Shown: positions 54,190 through 63,296, counted from the first letter of the stretch. The stretch: DNA of 64,000 bases from Postechiella marina (GCF_039538365.1 NZ_BAABCA010000001.1:186001-250000); one strand, 5' to 3'. Program-made: numbers and translations. The notes: generated from the sequence alone by a model not told the origin.

Positions 54190-55941
54190 ATGTTATCTAA
54201 AAATCTAGACATTAAAGCTAAAATGATACTAATAATTCAAGTAGTATCGTTGTTTTCTCTATTGTTAGGTTTTGCCTATGTCATCTTTAGCAATATAGCA
54301 GATTTTAAAGAAGACATGAAAAATAACGCTATTATAAATGCCACACTTGTAGGAGACTACTGTGCTGTTCCGTTAGTTTTCGATGTTTCAGAAAGTGCGA
54401 AAGAAACTCTTAATAAGCTAGAAAGTATTCCGTCGTTAGAGGTTGGTATTGTTTATAATGATAAAAATCAGGTATTTGCCGAGTTTTATAAAAATAAAAA
54501 TAGCGATACCATTTCTAACAAAGCAAAAAAATACTCGTGGCATAAATTTGAAGATACTTACTTGAGTGTTTCTAAGCCTATTTACTACGAAAAAAAAATG
54601 GCTGGTTCTATATATTTAAGAGTATCTACAAAAGAGTTAAGAGTAAAAATTAGCGATTATTTAGTAAAAATGACATTGCTACTTGTAGCACTTTTAGTTG
54701 TAAATTATGTATTGGCAACATGGTTACAAAAGTATATAACAGGTCCTATTTTAAAATTAACTAAGGCTACTAAAGAGATTTCAGAAGAAGGAAATTATAA
54801 CCTACGAGTACAACAACAAAGCAATGATGAAATAGGTGTTTTGGTAGACGAGTACAATAAAATGTTGTCTCAAATATACGAACGCGAAGAAGCTTTAAAA
54901 CAACGTACTAACGAGTTAACCATAACCTTAGCAGATTTAAAGCAAACACAGCAAAAGCTGGTAAACTCAGAAAAACTTGCGGCACTTGGTCAATTAATTG
55001 CAGGTGTAGCACACGAAATAAATACACCGTTGGGTGCTATACGTTCGTCTATAGGTAACATTAAAAAGACATTAAATTTTGTTTTAAATGATTACCCAAT
55101 ATTTGTAAATAAATTGCCAAAAAATTTAAAAACTAAGTTCTTATTGCTTATAGAAGATTCTTTTAAAAATAGACACGTATTAACCTCTAAAGAAGAGCGA
55201 GCCTTTAAAAAGCAAATAACAATGTTGTTGGAAAGTCATGGTATTAAAAATGCCTATTCGTTTGCAGATACCTTTGTAGATATGATGGTAGTAGCAGATA
55301 TTGAGGATTATATGGAGCTATTAAAGCATGCAGACTCAGAAAATATTATAGAGGTAGCCTATAAAATTACAGGATTACAGCGTAGTACAGAAAACATTGA
55401 ATTTGCAGCAGATAGAGCTTCCAAAGTTGTTTTTGCACTTAAAAATTCGTCTCGAATTAATAATTATGAAGAGCAAGTTCTAGCAGATGTAACAGAAGGA
55501 ATAGAGAATGTGTTAACGCTGTATAACAACCAGATAAAACAAGGTATAGAGGTTTCAAAAGATTTTAAACCAATACCAAAAACTTTATGCTATTTCGATG
55601 AGCTAAATCAAGTTTGGACAAACATTCTACATAATGCTATTTATGCCATGGATCTTAATGGTAAATTAGCTATTAAAGCTTATGTTGAAAACGAAAACAT
55701 AGTGGTGTCTATAACAGATAGCGGAAAAGGTATACCACCAGAGGAAATAGATCAAATTTTCGATCCGTTTTTTAGCACAAAACCTACCGGAGAAGGCACC
55801 GGTATTGGGCTAGATATCTCTAAACGAATTGTAGAAAAGCACAAAGGAGAAATTAAAGTAAAAAGTAAACCAGGTAGTACAACATTTAGTGTTTATCTAC
55901 CTATTGTAAAAACCAAAGACGAGACAGAACAGTCAAATTAA
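54190..55941 (+). CDS. Sensor histidine kinase with CHASE8-like periplasmic domain
   Basis: The 583-residue kinase has TM1 at about residues 13-34. The periplasmic part (about 36-155) contains GDYCAVPLVFDVSESAKETL and SLEVGIVYNDKNQVFAEFYK, resembling CHASE8. TM2 is at about 160-180 and HAMP follows. A coiled coil leads to HisKA with the phospho-His in GVAHEINTPLGAI, and HATPase has HNAIYAMDL, DSGKGIPP and GTGIGLDISKRI. YfiN has the same TM-CHASE8-TM-HAMP front but a GGDEF output. Input via the YfiR-like protein is inferred. Confidence 0.9.
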   Translation: MLSKNLDIKAKMILIIQVVSLFSLLLGFAYVIFSNIADFKEDMKNNAIINATLVGDYCAVPLVFDVSESAKETLNKLESIPSLEVGIVYNDKNQVFAEFYKNKNSDTISNKAKKYSWHKFEDTYLSVSKPIYYEKKMAGSIYLRVSTKELRVKISDYLVKMTLLLVALLVVNYVLATWLQKYITGPILKLTKATKEISEEGNYNLRVQQQSNDEIGVLVDEYNKMLSQIYEREEALKQRTNELTITLADLKQTQQKLVNSEKLAALGQLIAGVAHEINTPLGAIRSSIGNIKKTLNFVLNDYPIFVNKLPKNLKTKFLLLIEDSFKNRHVLTSKEERAFKKQITMLLESHGIKNAYSFADTFVDMMVVADIEDYMELLKHADSENIIEVAYKITGLQRSTENIEFAADRASKVVFALKNSSRINNYEEQVLADVTEGIENVLTLYNNQIKQGIEVSKDFKPIPKTLCYFDELNQVWTNILHNAIYAMDLNGKLAIKAYVENENIVVSITDSGKGIPPEEIDQIFDPFFSTKPTGEGTGIGLDISKRIVEKHKGEIKVKSKPGSTTFSVYLPIVKTKDETEQSN

Positions 55942-55948
55942 AAACTCT

Positions 55949-56344
55949 ATGGATAAGACAATAATAATTTGTGTTGATGATGAGAAAATCATTTTAGACA
56001 GTATAAAAGCACAGTTAAAACAAAATTATGGCAATTCATTTATGTATGAAACCGCCGAAAGTGCAGACGAAGCTCTAGATATTATTGATGAGCTAATGAT
56101 GTGTTTTAAATCTAAATTAATAATAATAAGCGATTGGTTAATGCCTAAAATAAAAGGCGATGAGTTTTTAATTAAAGTGCATCAAAAATACCCCAAGTCT
56201 TTAAAAATAATGCTAACAGGTCAAGCAGACCATAGTTCGATAAAAAAAACTGAAGCACAAGCTAACTTGTATAAATGTATAAGAAAGCCCTGGGCACAAT
56301 CAGAACTGTTTTCTTGTATCGATTCTGGTTTGCAATTAATATAA
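55949..56344 (+). CDS. Stand-alone receiver domain
   Basis: The 131-residue protein is only a REC domain: CVDDEKIILDS at the acidic pocket, phospho-acceptor D62 in SDWLMPKIKGDEF, and LTGQ at the conserved Thr position. A KPW motif holds the conserved Lys. It lacks an output domain. It is paralogous to the N-terminus of the next protein, suggesting local duplication. It sits seven bases after the CHASE8-like kinase and probably relays phosphate. Confidence 0.92.
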   Translation: MDKTIIICVDDEKIILDSIKAQLKQNYGNSFMYETAESADEALDIIDELMMCFKSKLIIISDWLMPKIKGDEFLIKVHQKYPKSLKIMLTGQADHSSIKKTEAQANLYKCIRKPWAQSELFSCIDSGLQLI

Positions 56345-56354
56345 AACACAGCGT

Positions 56355-57740
56355 ATGAAAAAGAAGGTAATATTTTGTGTTGATGATGAAAAAATAGTGC
56401 TAAACAGTTTAAAAACTGAATTAAAAAGCGCTTTTGGTCATGCATATATTATTGAAACAGCAGAGTCTGGAATTGAAGCTTTAGAGGCTGTTGATAATTT
56501 GCTAAGCTTAGGCTATACAGTACAAGTGGTTATAGCAGATTATGCAATGCCTATAATGAAAGGTGATGAGTTTTTAGTAACACTTCATAAAAAATCGCCT
56601 CGTACTTTAAATATTTTATTAACAGGTCAAGCTACTTTTGAAGGCGTTACAAACTCCATAAACCAGGCCGATTTATATAGGTATATATCGAAACCTTGGC
56701 ATACCAACGATTTAATTTTAACGGTTAAAGAAGCTTTAAAAAGCTACGAGCAAGAAAATAAACTTAAACAACAAAATAAAGAACTTCAAGAGTTAAGTGC
56801 TTCTTTAGAGCAAAAAGTAGAAGAAAGAACTAAAGAGCTGCAAGAAAAAAATAGCTTGCTTATAGAGAATCAAAAAAAAATATCAAATCAAAATAACGAA
56901 TTAGAGCAGTATAGGAATCACCTCGAGAATCTTGTTAAAGAAAGAACATTCGAATTAACTCAAGCAAAAGACAGAGCAGAAGAGAGTGATAAATTAAAAT
57001 CTCAGTTTTTAGCAACCATGTCTCACGAGCTTCGCACACCACTTAATTCTATTATTGGTTTAACAGGTATTATAGATAAAAACTCATCAATAGGCGAAAT
57101 ATTGGAGTACATAGAGATAGTTAACAATAGTGGTGTACATTTACTTAAATTAATAGACGATCTTTTTAATATCTCTTTAATAGAATCAGGAAAAGTAAAA
57201 GTGTTTAAAAAAGGGGTAGATTTAGGTGTTTTTCTTAACGATATTTATAAATCTATGCAAGAATATCGAGATCATTTAGGGAAGAATCACATAGACTTTA
57301 AATTAAAAATACCACCAAATTGTGAAGATTTAATTATTTATACAGACGAGTTAAAGTTAAAGCATATTATAGTAAACTTATTAAAAAATGCTATTAAATT
57401 TTCTGACGATGGTATTATTAATTTTGGGTTTAAGGTTTGTAAAAAAGAAGAAAATATACGTATTGTTTTTTTCGTTTCAGATACAGGAATAGGTATAGAT
57501 CAAAGTCATCAAGATCTTATTTTTAAAGGTTTTACGCAAGTTAATGGTACTTTAAATAGACCTTATGAAGGTGCTGGAATTGGTTTAACAATTGCTAAAA
57601 AATTAGTAAGTCTTTTAGATGGTAACATATGGGTAGACTCTACACTTGGTAAGGGAAGTTCTTTTTTCTTTTCGTTTCCTATCAAAAATATAAAAAGTAG
57701 TATTGCTACAAATGCTGGTGATGAGTGTAGTAAATTGTAG
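56355..57740 (+). CDS. REC-histidine kinase hybrid
   Basis: The 461-residue cytoplasmic protein has a receiver with D62 (VIADYAMPIMKGDEF, LTGQ, KPW). Coiled-coil segments follow at about 135-210 (KQQNKELQELSASLEQKVEE). HisKA has LATMSHELRTPLNSIIGL, and HATPase has NLLKNAIKFS, DTGIGI and GAGIGLTIAKKLVSLLDG. No membrane helix is present. It likely receives phosphate from the upstream kinase and signals onward. Its final output in this window is unknown. Confidence 0.92.
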   Translation: MKKKVIFCVDDEKIVLNSLKTELKSAFGHAYIIETAESGIEALEAVDNLLSLGYTVQVVIADYAMPIMKGDEFLVTLHKKSPRTLNILLTGQATFEGVTNSINQADLYRYISKPWHTNDLILTVKEALKSYEQENKLKQQNKELQELSASLEQKVEERTKELQEKNSLLIENQKKISNQNNELEQYRNHLENLVKERTFELTQAKDRAEESDKLKSQFLATMSHELRTPLNSIIGLTGIIDKNSSIGEILEYIEIVNNSGVHLLKLIDDLFNISLIESGKVKVFKKGVDLGVFLNDIYKSMQEYRDHLGKNHIDFKLKIPPNCEDLIIYTDELKLKHIIVNLLKNAIKFSDDGIINFGFKVCKKEENIRIVFFVSDTGIGIDQSHQDLIFKGFTQVNGTLNRPYEGAGIGLTIAKKLVSLLDGNIWVDSTLGKGSSFFFSFPIKNIKSSIATNAGDECSKL

Positions 57741-58147
57741 TCTTTTCTCTTTTTGTAATTTAACAAGTTAAGCTTATTATATATTTAAATATATGGTATT
57801 CTATTTATCAAAATGATAAAAATCTTCAGTCTACTTATATTGCTAAGTCCATTACGTTGTAAAATGATTTGCAAATACTTAGTTTTGTGTTTATATAAGT
57901 TCATTTTGTAGTATTTGCCAATTAGTAATTTTTCTTTTTTTGCTAAAGGCGAACTCATTATAGTAAATACAAGCATTGGTTTTACTATTGTATATTTAAA
58001 AATAGCAACGTGTCTTTTAAAATTGAATACTAAAATGTGTATATTGGCTTAACAGACCATGATGCTTAGTAAACAAAAACGACATTTAGTTTTAATATGC
58101 TAAGCTTATACTTTTGAATTGTAGCTTAATACTAAAAATATTTGTAG
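57741..58147. other. Intergenic region without a supported gene
   Basis: This AT-rich 407-base stretch separates the YfiR-like signalling operon from the DUF4202 gene. A 63-codon frame on the minus strand has no recognisable content. I see no clear terminator, and only weak TATTTG-like matches near the right end. Confidence 0.6.
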
Positions 58148-58732
58148 ATGAAACCAACAAGATTTGAAACAGCGATTGCGCTTATAGATAAAAAAAACTC
58201 TGAAGATATTAATACATACCAAGTTTCTGGTATAGATTACCCTAAAGAATTATTGTATTCGCAGCGTATGACAAGAAAATTGTTGCAATTTAAGCCAGAT
58301 GCCTCAAAGGCGCTCCAAATAGCTGCTCGAGCTCAGCATATTTGTCGGTGGAAAATAGCCAGAAACGAATACCCTATGGATCGTGTTGGGTATTTAAAAT
58401 GGAGAGAAACTTTAAAACGAATGCATGCCGATTTAACGGTAGAAATTTTAGGTCAGGTTGGTTTTGATAGCCAGTTTTCTGACCGTGTATCACTTTTAAT
58501 TAATAAAAAATTGATTAAAAAAAATGAAGAATCTCAAATTTTAGAAGATACCATTTGCTTGGTTTTTCTGGATTATTATTTTGAAGAGTTTGCTGCAAAA
58601 CACGATGATGATAAGGTTATTGATATTCTTAAAAAAACCTGGGTTAAAATGTCTGAAAACGGACATGCAGCAGCTTTAAAACTTCCTTTTTCTGATAAAA
58701 GCTTAGCACTTGTAAAAAAAGCAATTTCTTAA
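58148..58732 (+). CDS. DUF4202-family protein
   Basis: The 194-residue soluble protein begins MKPTRFETAIALIDKKNSED and has conserved blocks QRMTRKLLQF, ARAQHICRWKIARNEYPMDR and YLKWRETLKRMHADL. A helical C-terminus contains LEDTICLVFLDYYFEEFAAK. The family is uncharacterised; the His and Arg motifs (AQHICRWKI) may be an active or metal site. It directly precedes the NarX-like kinase by 13 bases and lies in a nitrate-assimilation locus, so a link to nitrate use is plausible but unproven. Confidence 0.85.
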   Translation: MKPTRFETAIALIDKKNSEDINTYQVSGIDYPKELLYSQRMTRKLLQFKPDASKALQIAARAQHICRWKIARNEYPMDRVGYLKWRETLKRMHADLTVEILGQVGFDSQFSDRVSLLINKKLIKKNEESQILEDTICLVFLDYYFEEFAAKHDDDKVIDILKKTWVKMSENGHAAALKLPFSDKSLALVKKAIS

Positions 58733-58745
58733 ATTATATTTATAG

Positions 58746-60560
58746 ATGGCAAAAAACGGCAATTCATTAGACCAACGTACGTTTGATAAATTAAGTCGTT
58801 TATACGTTATAGCTTTAAGTACTATTGCTTTATCTGTGGTGGTAAGTCAAGTGCTTATACGTAAGCACCTTAGTGGGCAGGAAAGCGATTCGTCTGTAAT
58901 TAATGTAGCGGGTAGGCAGCGTATGTTAAGTCAGAAATTAACAAAAGAAATTGTTTATATATCCGCAGAAAAACAAAACAAAAATAGGGTTTTACTTAAA
59001 AACAAACTTAAAGAAACATTGGCTTTATGGGAGCTTTCTCATAATTCACTTCAAAAAGGAAACGATAGTTTAGGTTTACCAAGTGAAAATAGCGAGGTGG
59101 TTTCTAAAATGTTTAAAGGTATAAATAAAACTTTTAAAGCTATACAAACAGCTTCTTATGCTATAATTAACAAGTTAGAGGCAGATCCAGATACACCTGT
59201 AGCCAATTTTATAGACGATATAAATAAAGTAAAAGCAAACGAGAACGATTTTTTATTAAAGATGGATGGTATTGTTAATCAATACGATTTAGAAGCTGAT
59301 GAAAAAGTAAGTTGGTTGGGTAATTTAGAGTTTGTATTAATGGCAGTAACTTTATTGCTATTATTAGGCGAGTTTTTATTTATTTTTTGGCCAACAGCAA
59401 AAACCGTAAGAAATAGTCTTTCTGAATTATTAGCAGCCGAGAAAAGGGCTAAAAAAATGGCTTTTGATGCCGATGTTTTAAGCGAGGCAAAAGAAAAATC
59501 GGTTAAAGAGTTAAGAGCCTTGAGCCATGCAATGGATGAGACTTTGCTTTTTTCGCGTATAACGCCAGGCGGTGTTGTTATTCATATGGGTAATAAATTC
59601 TCTAGGCTATTTAAGGTTCATAAATTTGGAAACAATGCTCTTTTTTCTGAGGTTATTTCTACACACGAAAAAGAGCGTGAAATTATCGATGCTATTATTT
59701 CAAAATATAAAAAAACAGGTTGGCAAGGCGATATAAAAGCAACAACAAAAGAAGATGTTGTAATTTGGTTGGAGATGTCTATAATACCTTTTAACCCTAC
59801 GCAAGACAAGTCTGAGTTGTTAATTATAGCTTCAGATATAACAAAACGTAAAGAAGGCCAAAAAGAGATAGAGCGCTTGACTAAAGAAAGCTTTGAAGAG
59901 AGAATGAGTCAGCAAAAAATTATATCTAGTAAAATTATAGAGAACCAAGAAAAAGAACAAAACCGTATAGCAAAGGATGTACACGACGGAATTGGGCAAA
60001 TGCTTACAGGTTTAAAGTATAATTTAGAAAGTATAGATGTTACAGATGCAGATAAAACTGTTACTAAAATAGAACATTTAAAAGCGCTTACAACAGATAT
60101 TATAAAAGGAGTGCGTACAGCAACTTTTAATTTAACACCACCAGAGTTAACAGACTACGGTATTGTACCAGCAATAACAAAACTTACGCAAGAGCTTACA
60201 AAACTTACAGGCAAAGAAATTGTACTTTTTAATAAAACAGATTTTAATGCAAGATTAGATTCTCTTGTAGAAATTAATATTTATAGAATTACTCAAGAAG
60301 CTATTAATAATGCTATTAAATATGCAGGGTCTACACATATAATTGTTGTGTTATCTCATAGTAAAGACATGCTTAGTATTGTAATAGATGATAATGGTAA
60401 AGGTTTTGATCCTACAAAAGTTAAGCATGTTAAAACAGGCGATGGAGGTATGGGAATGACGTTTATGCGAGAACGTATTAACTATATTAATGGAAGATTG
60501 TTTCTTAATTCGGAATTAAACAAAGGAACGCGCGTAACACTCAATATCCCATTAGGTTAA
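58746..60560 (+). CDS. NarX-like nitrate/nitrite sensor histidine kinase
   Basis: The 604-residue membrane kinase has TM1 at about 18-40 and a periplasmic PilJ/NarX-type helical domain to about 185. That domain has INVAGRQRMLSQKLTKEIVY, equivalent to the NarX P-box that binds nitrate. TM2 is at about 192-215. A PAS-like domain is at about 260-375, then HisKA_3 (IAKDVHDGIGQMLTGLKY, phospho-His) and HATPase (EAINNAIKYA, DDNGKGF, GGMGMTFMRERI). It differs from classical NarX by the added PAS domain. Its partner is the NarL-like regulator downstream. Confidence 0.9.
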   Translation: MAKNGNSLDQRTFDKLSRLYVIALSTIALSVVVSQVLIRKHLSGQESDSSVINVAGRQRMLSQKLTKEIVYISAEKQNKNRVLLKNKLKETLALWELSHNSLQKGNDSLGLPSENSEVVSKMFKGINKTFKAIQTASYAIINKLEADPDTPVANFIDDINKVKANENDFLLKMDGIVNQYDLEADEKVSWLGNLEFVLMAVTLLLLLGEFLFIFWPTAKTVRNSLSELLAAEKRAKKMAFDADVLSEAKEKSVKELRALSHAMDETLLFSRITPGGVVIHMGNKFSRLFKVHKFGNNALFSEVISTHEKEREIIDAIISKYKKTGWQGDIKATTKEDVVIWLEMSIIPFNPTQDKSELLIIASDITKRKEGQKEIERLTKESFEERMSQQKIISSKIIENQEKEQNRIAKDVHDGIGQMLTGLKYNLESIDVTDADKTVTKIEHLKALTTDIIKGVRTATFNLTPPELTDYGIVPAITKLTQELTKLTGKEIVLFNKTDFNARLDSLVEINIYRITQEAINNAIKYAGSTHIIVVLSHSKDMLSIVIDDNGKGFDPTKVKHVKTGDGGMGMTFMRERINYINGRLFLNSELNKGTRVTLNIPLG

Positions 60561-60621
60561 AAAAGTAAGTTTCTGTATTCTAGTTGTATTAAGTATATAT
60601 TTTAGTCAAGTTTAAGGTAAT

Positions 60622-60653
60622 TACGTAGTGTTACGTAAAAATTATTATTTTTG
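60622..60653 (+). promoter_or_regulatory. narL-like gene promoter with two TACGTA boxes
   Basis: TACGTA occurs at 60622-60627 and 60632-60637, ten bases apart (one helical turn), just before the -7 element TATTTTTG at 60646-60653. There is no -33 TTG. The boxes match those before nirB and narK, suggesting autoregulation. Confidence 0.65.
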
Positions 60654-60671
60654 TTTATCAAAACCAATTAA

Positions 60672-61331
60672 ATGAATATTATTAAAGTTGTTTTAGCAGA
60701 CGACCATGTACTTGTTAGAGATGGTATAAAAGCACTTTTAGAAGATCAAAAAGGCGTTCAAGTTATAGACGAAGCTAGCGATGGTAAAGAAGCTCTCGAG
60801 GTTGTAGAGCGTAGTAAGCCAGATTTACTTATTGTTGATATTCGTATGCCAGAACTTACAGGTATAGAGGTGGTTACTGCATTAAAAAAAGCAGGAAATA
60901 CGGTTAGAACAATGGTGTTGTCTATGCACGACTCCGAAGAATATGTTGTAAAAGCAATACAAGCTGGCGCAGATGGTTATCTGTTAAAAGGAGCCAGTAA
61001 AGAAGAGTTTTTAAAGGCCTTAAATAAAGTGGCTTCTGGCGGAAAATATTTTACAGGCGATGTATCTGCTATTATAATGAATAATTTTGTAAATGGTAAC
61101 ACAGCTAGCGAGCCTAAAGTTGAGGTTAAAGAAATACCCTTTAAATTAACAAAACGAGAAAGACAAATTTTAGATTTGGTTTTACAGCTTAAAAACAATA
61201 AAGATATAGCAGAAGAATTAAGTATTAGTAAGCGTACTGCCGAAGTGCATCGTTTTAATTTAATGAAAAAACTTGAGGTTAAAAACTTAATGGAGCTAAG
61301 CAATAAGGCTAAGGAGTTTGGTTTGGCTTAA
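60672..61331 (+). CDS. NarL-like response regulator
   Basis: The 219-residue regulator has an N-terminal receiver (VVLADDHVLVRDGIKALL, phospho-acceptor D56 in LLIVDIRMPELTG, YLLKGAS with the conserved Lys). A C-terminal LuxR/NarL HTH follows (LTKRERQILDLVLQLKNNKD, then SKRTAEVHRFNLMKKLEV). It is the probable output of the upstream NarX-like kinase. Its gene is 111 bases after the kinase and has its own boxed promoter. The TACGTA boxes near nirB and narK are its likely sites, by inference. Confidence 0.93.
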   Translation: MNIIKVVLADDHVLVRDGIKALLEDQKGVQVIDEASDGKEALEVVERSKPDLLIVDIRMPELTGIEVVTALKKAGNTVRTMVLSMHDSEEYVVKAIQAGADGYLLKGASKEEFLKALNKVASGGKYFTGDVSAIIMNNFVNGNTASEPKVEVKEIPFKLTKRERQILDLVLQLKNNKDIAEELSISKRTAEVHRFNLMKKLEVKNLMELSNKAKEFGLA

Positions 61332-61674
61332 CGAGTTTTCAATATATTTCACTAGGTGTCTTTATAGGGCAGTATTACTAATTTAGCGAATAATTACCCC
61401 CATTTTTATAAGTGTTATAACTTTTATATAGCAGTTTTTTTACTTGATAAGCTTAAAAGAATAAGCCTATAGGTTTTAATACCAGAATTATAGCATCATA
61501 GTAGGCGTATGCTAGTTATTGGGCAATAATAGTTCTGCTTTTTATGTTTGCTTATATACTTTCTTACCAAGTAAACAATGTAATATTCATAAAACCTTTA
61601 ATATTTATAGCTTTGTTTTAGCAAATCCTTAAAAACAATATTCTATATTTGCTAAGTTCATATTTATTTTTAAT
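61332..61674. other. Intergenic region between narL-like gene and narK promoter
   Basis: AT-rich sequence with no supported gene. A weak hairpin GCTT/AAGC lies near 61450; it has no T run after it and I do not call it a terminator. Confidence 0.5.
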
Positions 61675-61726
61675 TACGTACTGTTTTTAAATTAAAATTA
61701 AGTATAAATACGTAGTTTTGTACGTA
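61675..61726 (+). promoter_or_regulatory. narK promoter with TACGTA boxes
   Basis: TACGTA is at 61675-61680, 61709-61714 and 61721-61726; the -7 element TAGTTTTG is at 61713-61720. No -33 TTG is present. The core is almost identical to the nirB promoter, and both genes have TAC-x-TAATTATG at the start codon. Confidence 0.7.
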
Positions 61727-61741
61727 TAAAAGTACTTAATT

Positions 61742-63169
61742 ATGAATACTACAACGCAAACAAAATCAACAACATTACAATTATTTAATCTTAAAAATGT
61801 TTCTATTCGTACATTTTGGATCACTGCTATATCTTTTTTCATGTGTTTCTTCGCATGGTTTGGTATTGTGCCATTTATGCCAGATGTAGTTAGAGACTTG
61901 GGTTTAACACCAGACCAAAAATGGAATTCTATAATATTAGCAGTTTCTGGAACTGTATTTGCTCGTTTACTTATTGGTAAATTATGCGATAAATACGGAC
62001 CAAGAATGTGCTACACTTGGTTGTTAATGTTAGGTGCTATACCTGTTATTTTATTGGGGTTAGTACAAACGCCAACACAGTTTTTAATTTGTAGATTATT
62101 TATAGGTTTTATTGGAGCATCTTTTGTTATTACTCAGGTGCATACTTCTTTAATGTTTGCGCCAAATATTGTTGGTACCGCAAATGCAACATCTGCTGGT
62201 TGGGGTAACCTTGGTGGTGGTGCAAACCGTTTGGGTATGCCAATTATTGCAGCTACGGTAGTTGCTTTTGGAGTTGCAGAAGCAGAAGCGTGGAGATATT
62301 CTATGATTATTGCTGGTGTTATTTGTTTTTTAATGGGTATTGTTTATTTCTTTTTTACTCAAGATACACCACAAGGAAATATTAAAGATTTAAAAGCCTC
62401 TGGCGATTATGTTGAAGCTAAAAAAGATCAAGTAAAGTTTGCAACTGTGCTTAAAGATTATAGAATTTGGATTCTATTTTTAATTTATGCAGCAAGTTTT
62501 GGTATCGAGTTAACGGTATATGGTACTATGGACGATTACCTTCAAAACACATTTCAATTACAAAGAGTTACAGCAGGAAACATAGTATTGTCGTTTGCCT
62601 TAATGAATATTTTTGCTAGAACTTTAGGAGGTTTTTTTGGGGATAAGTTTGGAAAACTAAAAGGGTTAAGAGGTCGTGTGCTTTTCTTATCATTTATATT
62701 AACTGTACAAGGTATTATGTTGGTTACTTTTTCTTTAGCCACAAGTATTATAGTTGGTTTTATCTTTTTAATTCTGTTTAGTTTATCGGTTCAAATGGCA
62801 GAAGGCGCGACCTTTTCTGTAGTACCTTTTATAAATAAAAAAGCCATAGGGTCTGTTTCTGGAATTGTAGGTGCAGGAGGTAATGTAGGGGCTTTTTTAG
62901 CAGCTATGTTATTAAAATCTAAATCGGCAGTAGCCGAAAAAGCAGCTATAGCAGCAAATCAAGGTTTAGGCGAAGATATAATAAGCAGTGCACAAGCAGC
63001 AGCCTCGTCTGCAGCTGTATCGCAAGGTTATTTTATAATTGGAGGAATTGTAATTGTTACAGGAGTAATAGCTTTAGCAATTAAGTTTTCTACAGAAGAT
63101 GAAAAAGTGGCAGATGTCGAGTTAAAGCAATCTCTAGATACCTTAATTCCTATAGATGTTAAAAGCTAA
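61742..63169 (+). CDS. NarK/NNP-family nitrate/nitrite transporter
   Basis: The 475-residue, about twelve-helix MFS transporter belongs to the nitrate/nitrite porter family. Marks are FFAWFGIVPFMPDVV in helix 1 and FARLLIGKLCDKYGPR. The two Gly-rich nitrate signatures are TSAGWGNLGGGANRLGMPII and GSVSGIVGAGGNVGAF. It brings nitrate in for the assimilatory reductase encoded next, and its promoter carries TACGTA boxes. Import is more likely than nitrite export because of the assimilatory context. Confidence 0.94.
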   Translation: MNTTTQTKSTTLQLFNLKNVSIRTFWITAISFFMCFFAWFGIVPFMPDVVRDLGLTPDQKWNSIILAVSGTVFARLLIGKLCDKYGPRMCYTWLLMLGAIPVILLGLVQTPTQFLICRLFIGFIGASFVITQVHTSLMFAPNIVGTANATSAGWGNLGGGANRLGMPIIAATVVAFGVAEAEAWRYSMIIAGVICFLMGIVYFFFTQDTPQGNIKDLKASGDYVEAKKDQVKFATVLKDYRIWILFLIYAASFGIELTVYGTMDDYLQNTFQLQRVTAGNIVLSFALMNIFARTLGGFFGDKFGKLKGLRGRVLFLSFILTVQGIMLVTFSLATSIIVGFIFLILFSLSVQMAEGATFSVVPFINKKAIGSVSGIVGAGGNVGAFLAAMLLKSKSAVAEKAAIAANQGLGEDIISSAQAAASSAAVSQGYFIIGGIVIVTGVIALAIKFSTEDEKVADVELKQSLDTLIPIDVKS

Positions 63170-63296
63170 ATTATTATAGTAAATATTTATAAAATTAAAG
63201 AATATATAGATTGATTTTTATGGTATTCAAAATAATAAAATAGAGTCTTGTTTCTTAGTAAAATAATGTCTTACTTAGTGTTAAATAGGTGTTTAT

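Noticed and set aside
57785..57976. Minus-strand open frame of 63 codons between the two signalling operons
   Set aside because: Composition is low-complexity and AT-driven, with no motif, no plausible start context and no partner gene.
61440..61470. Hairpin GCTT/AAGC as terminator of the narL-like gene
   Set aside because: The stem is only four pairs and no T run follows.
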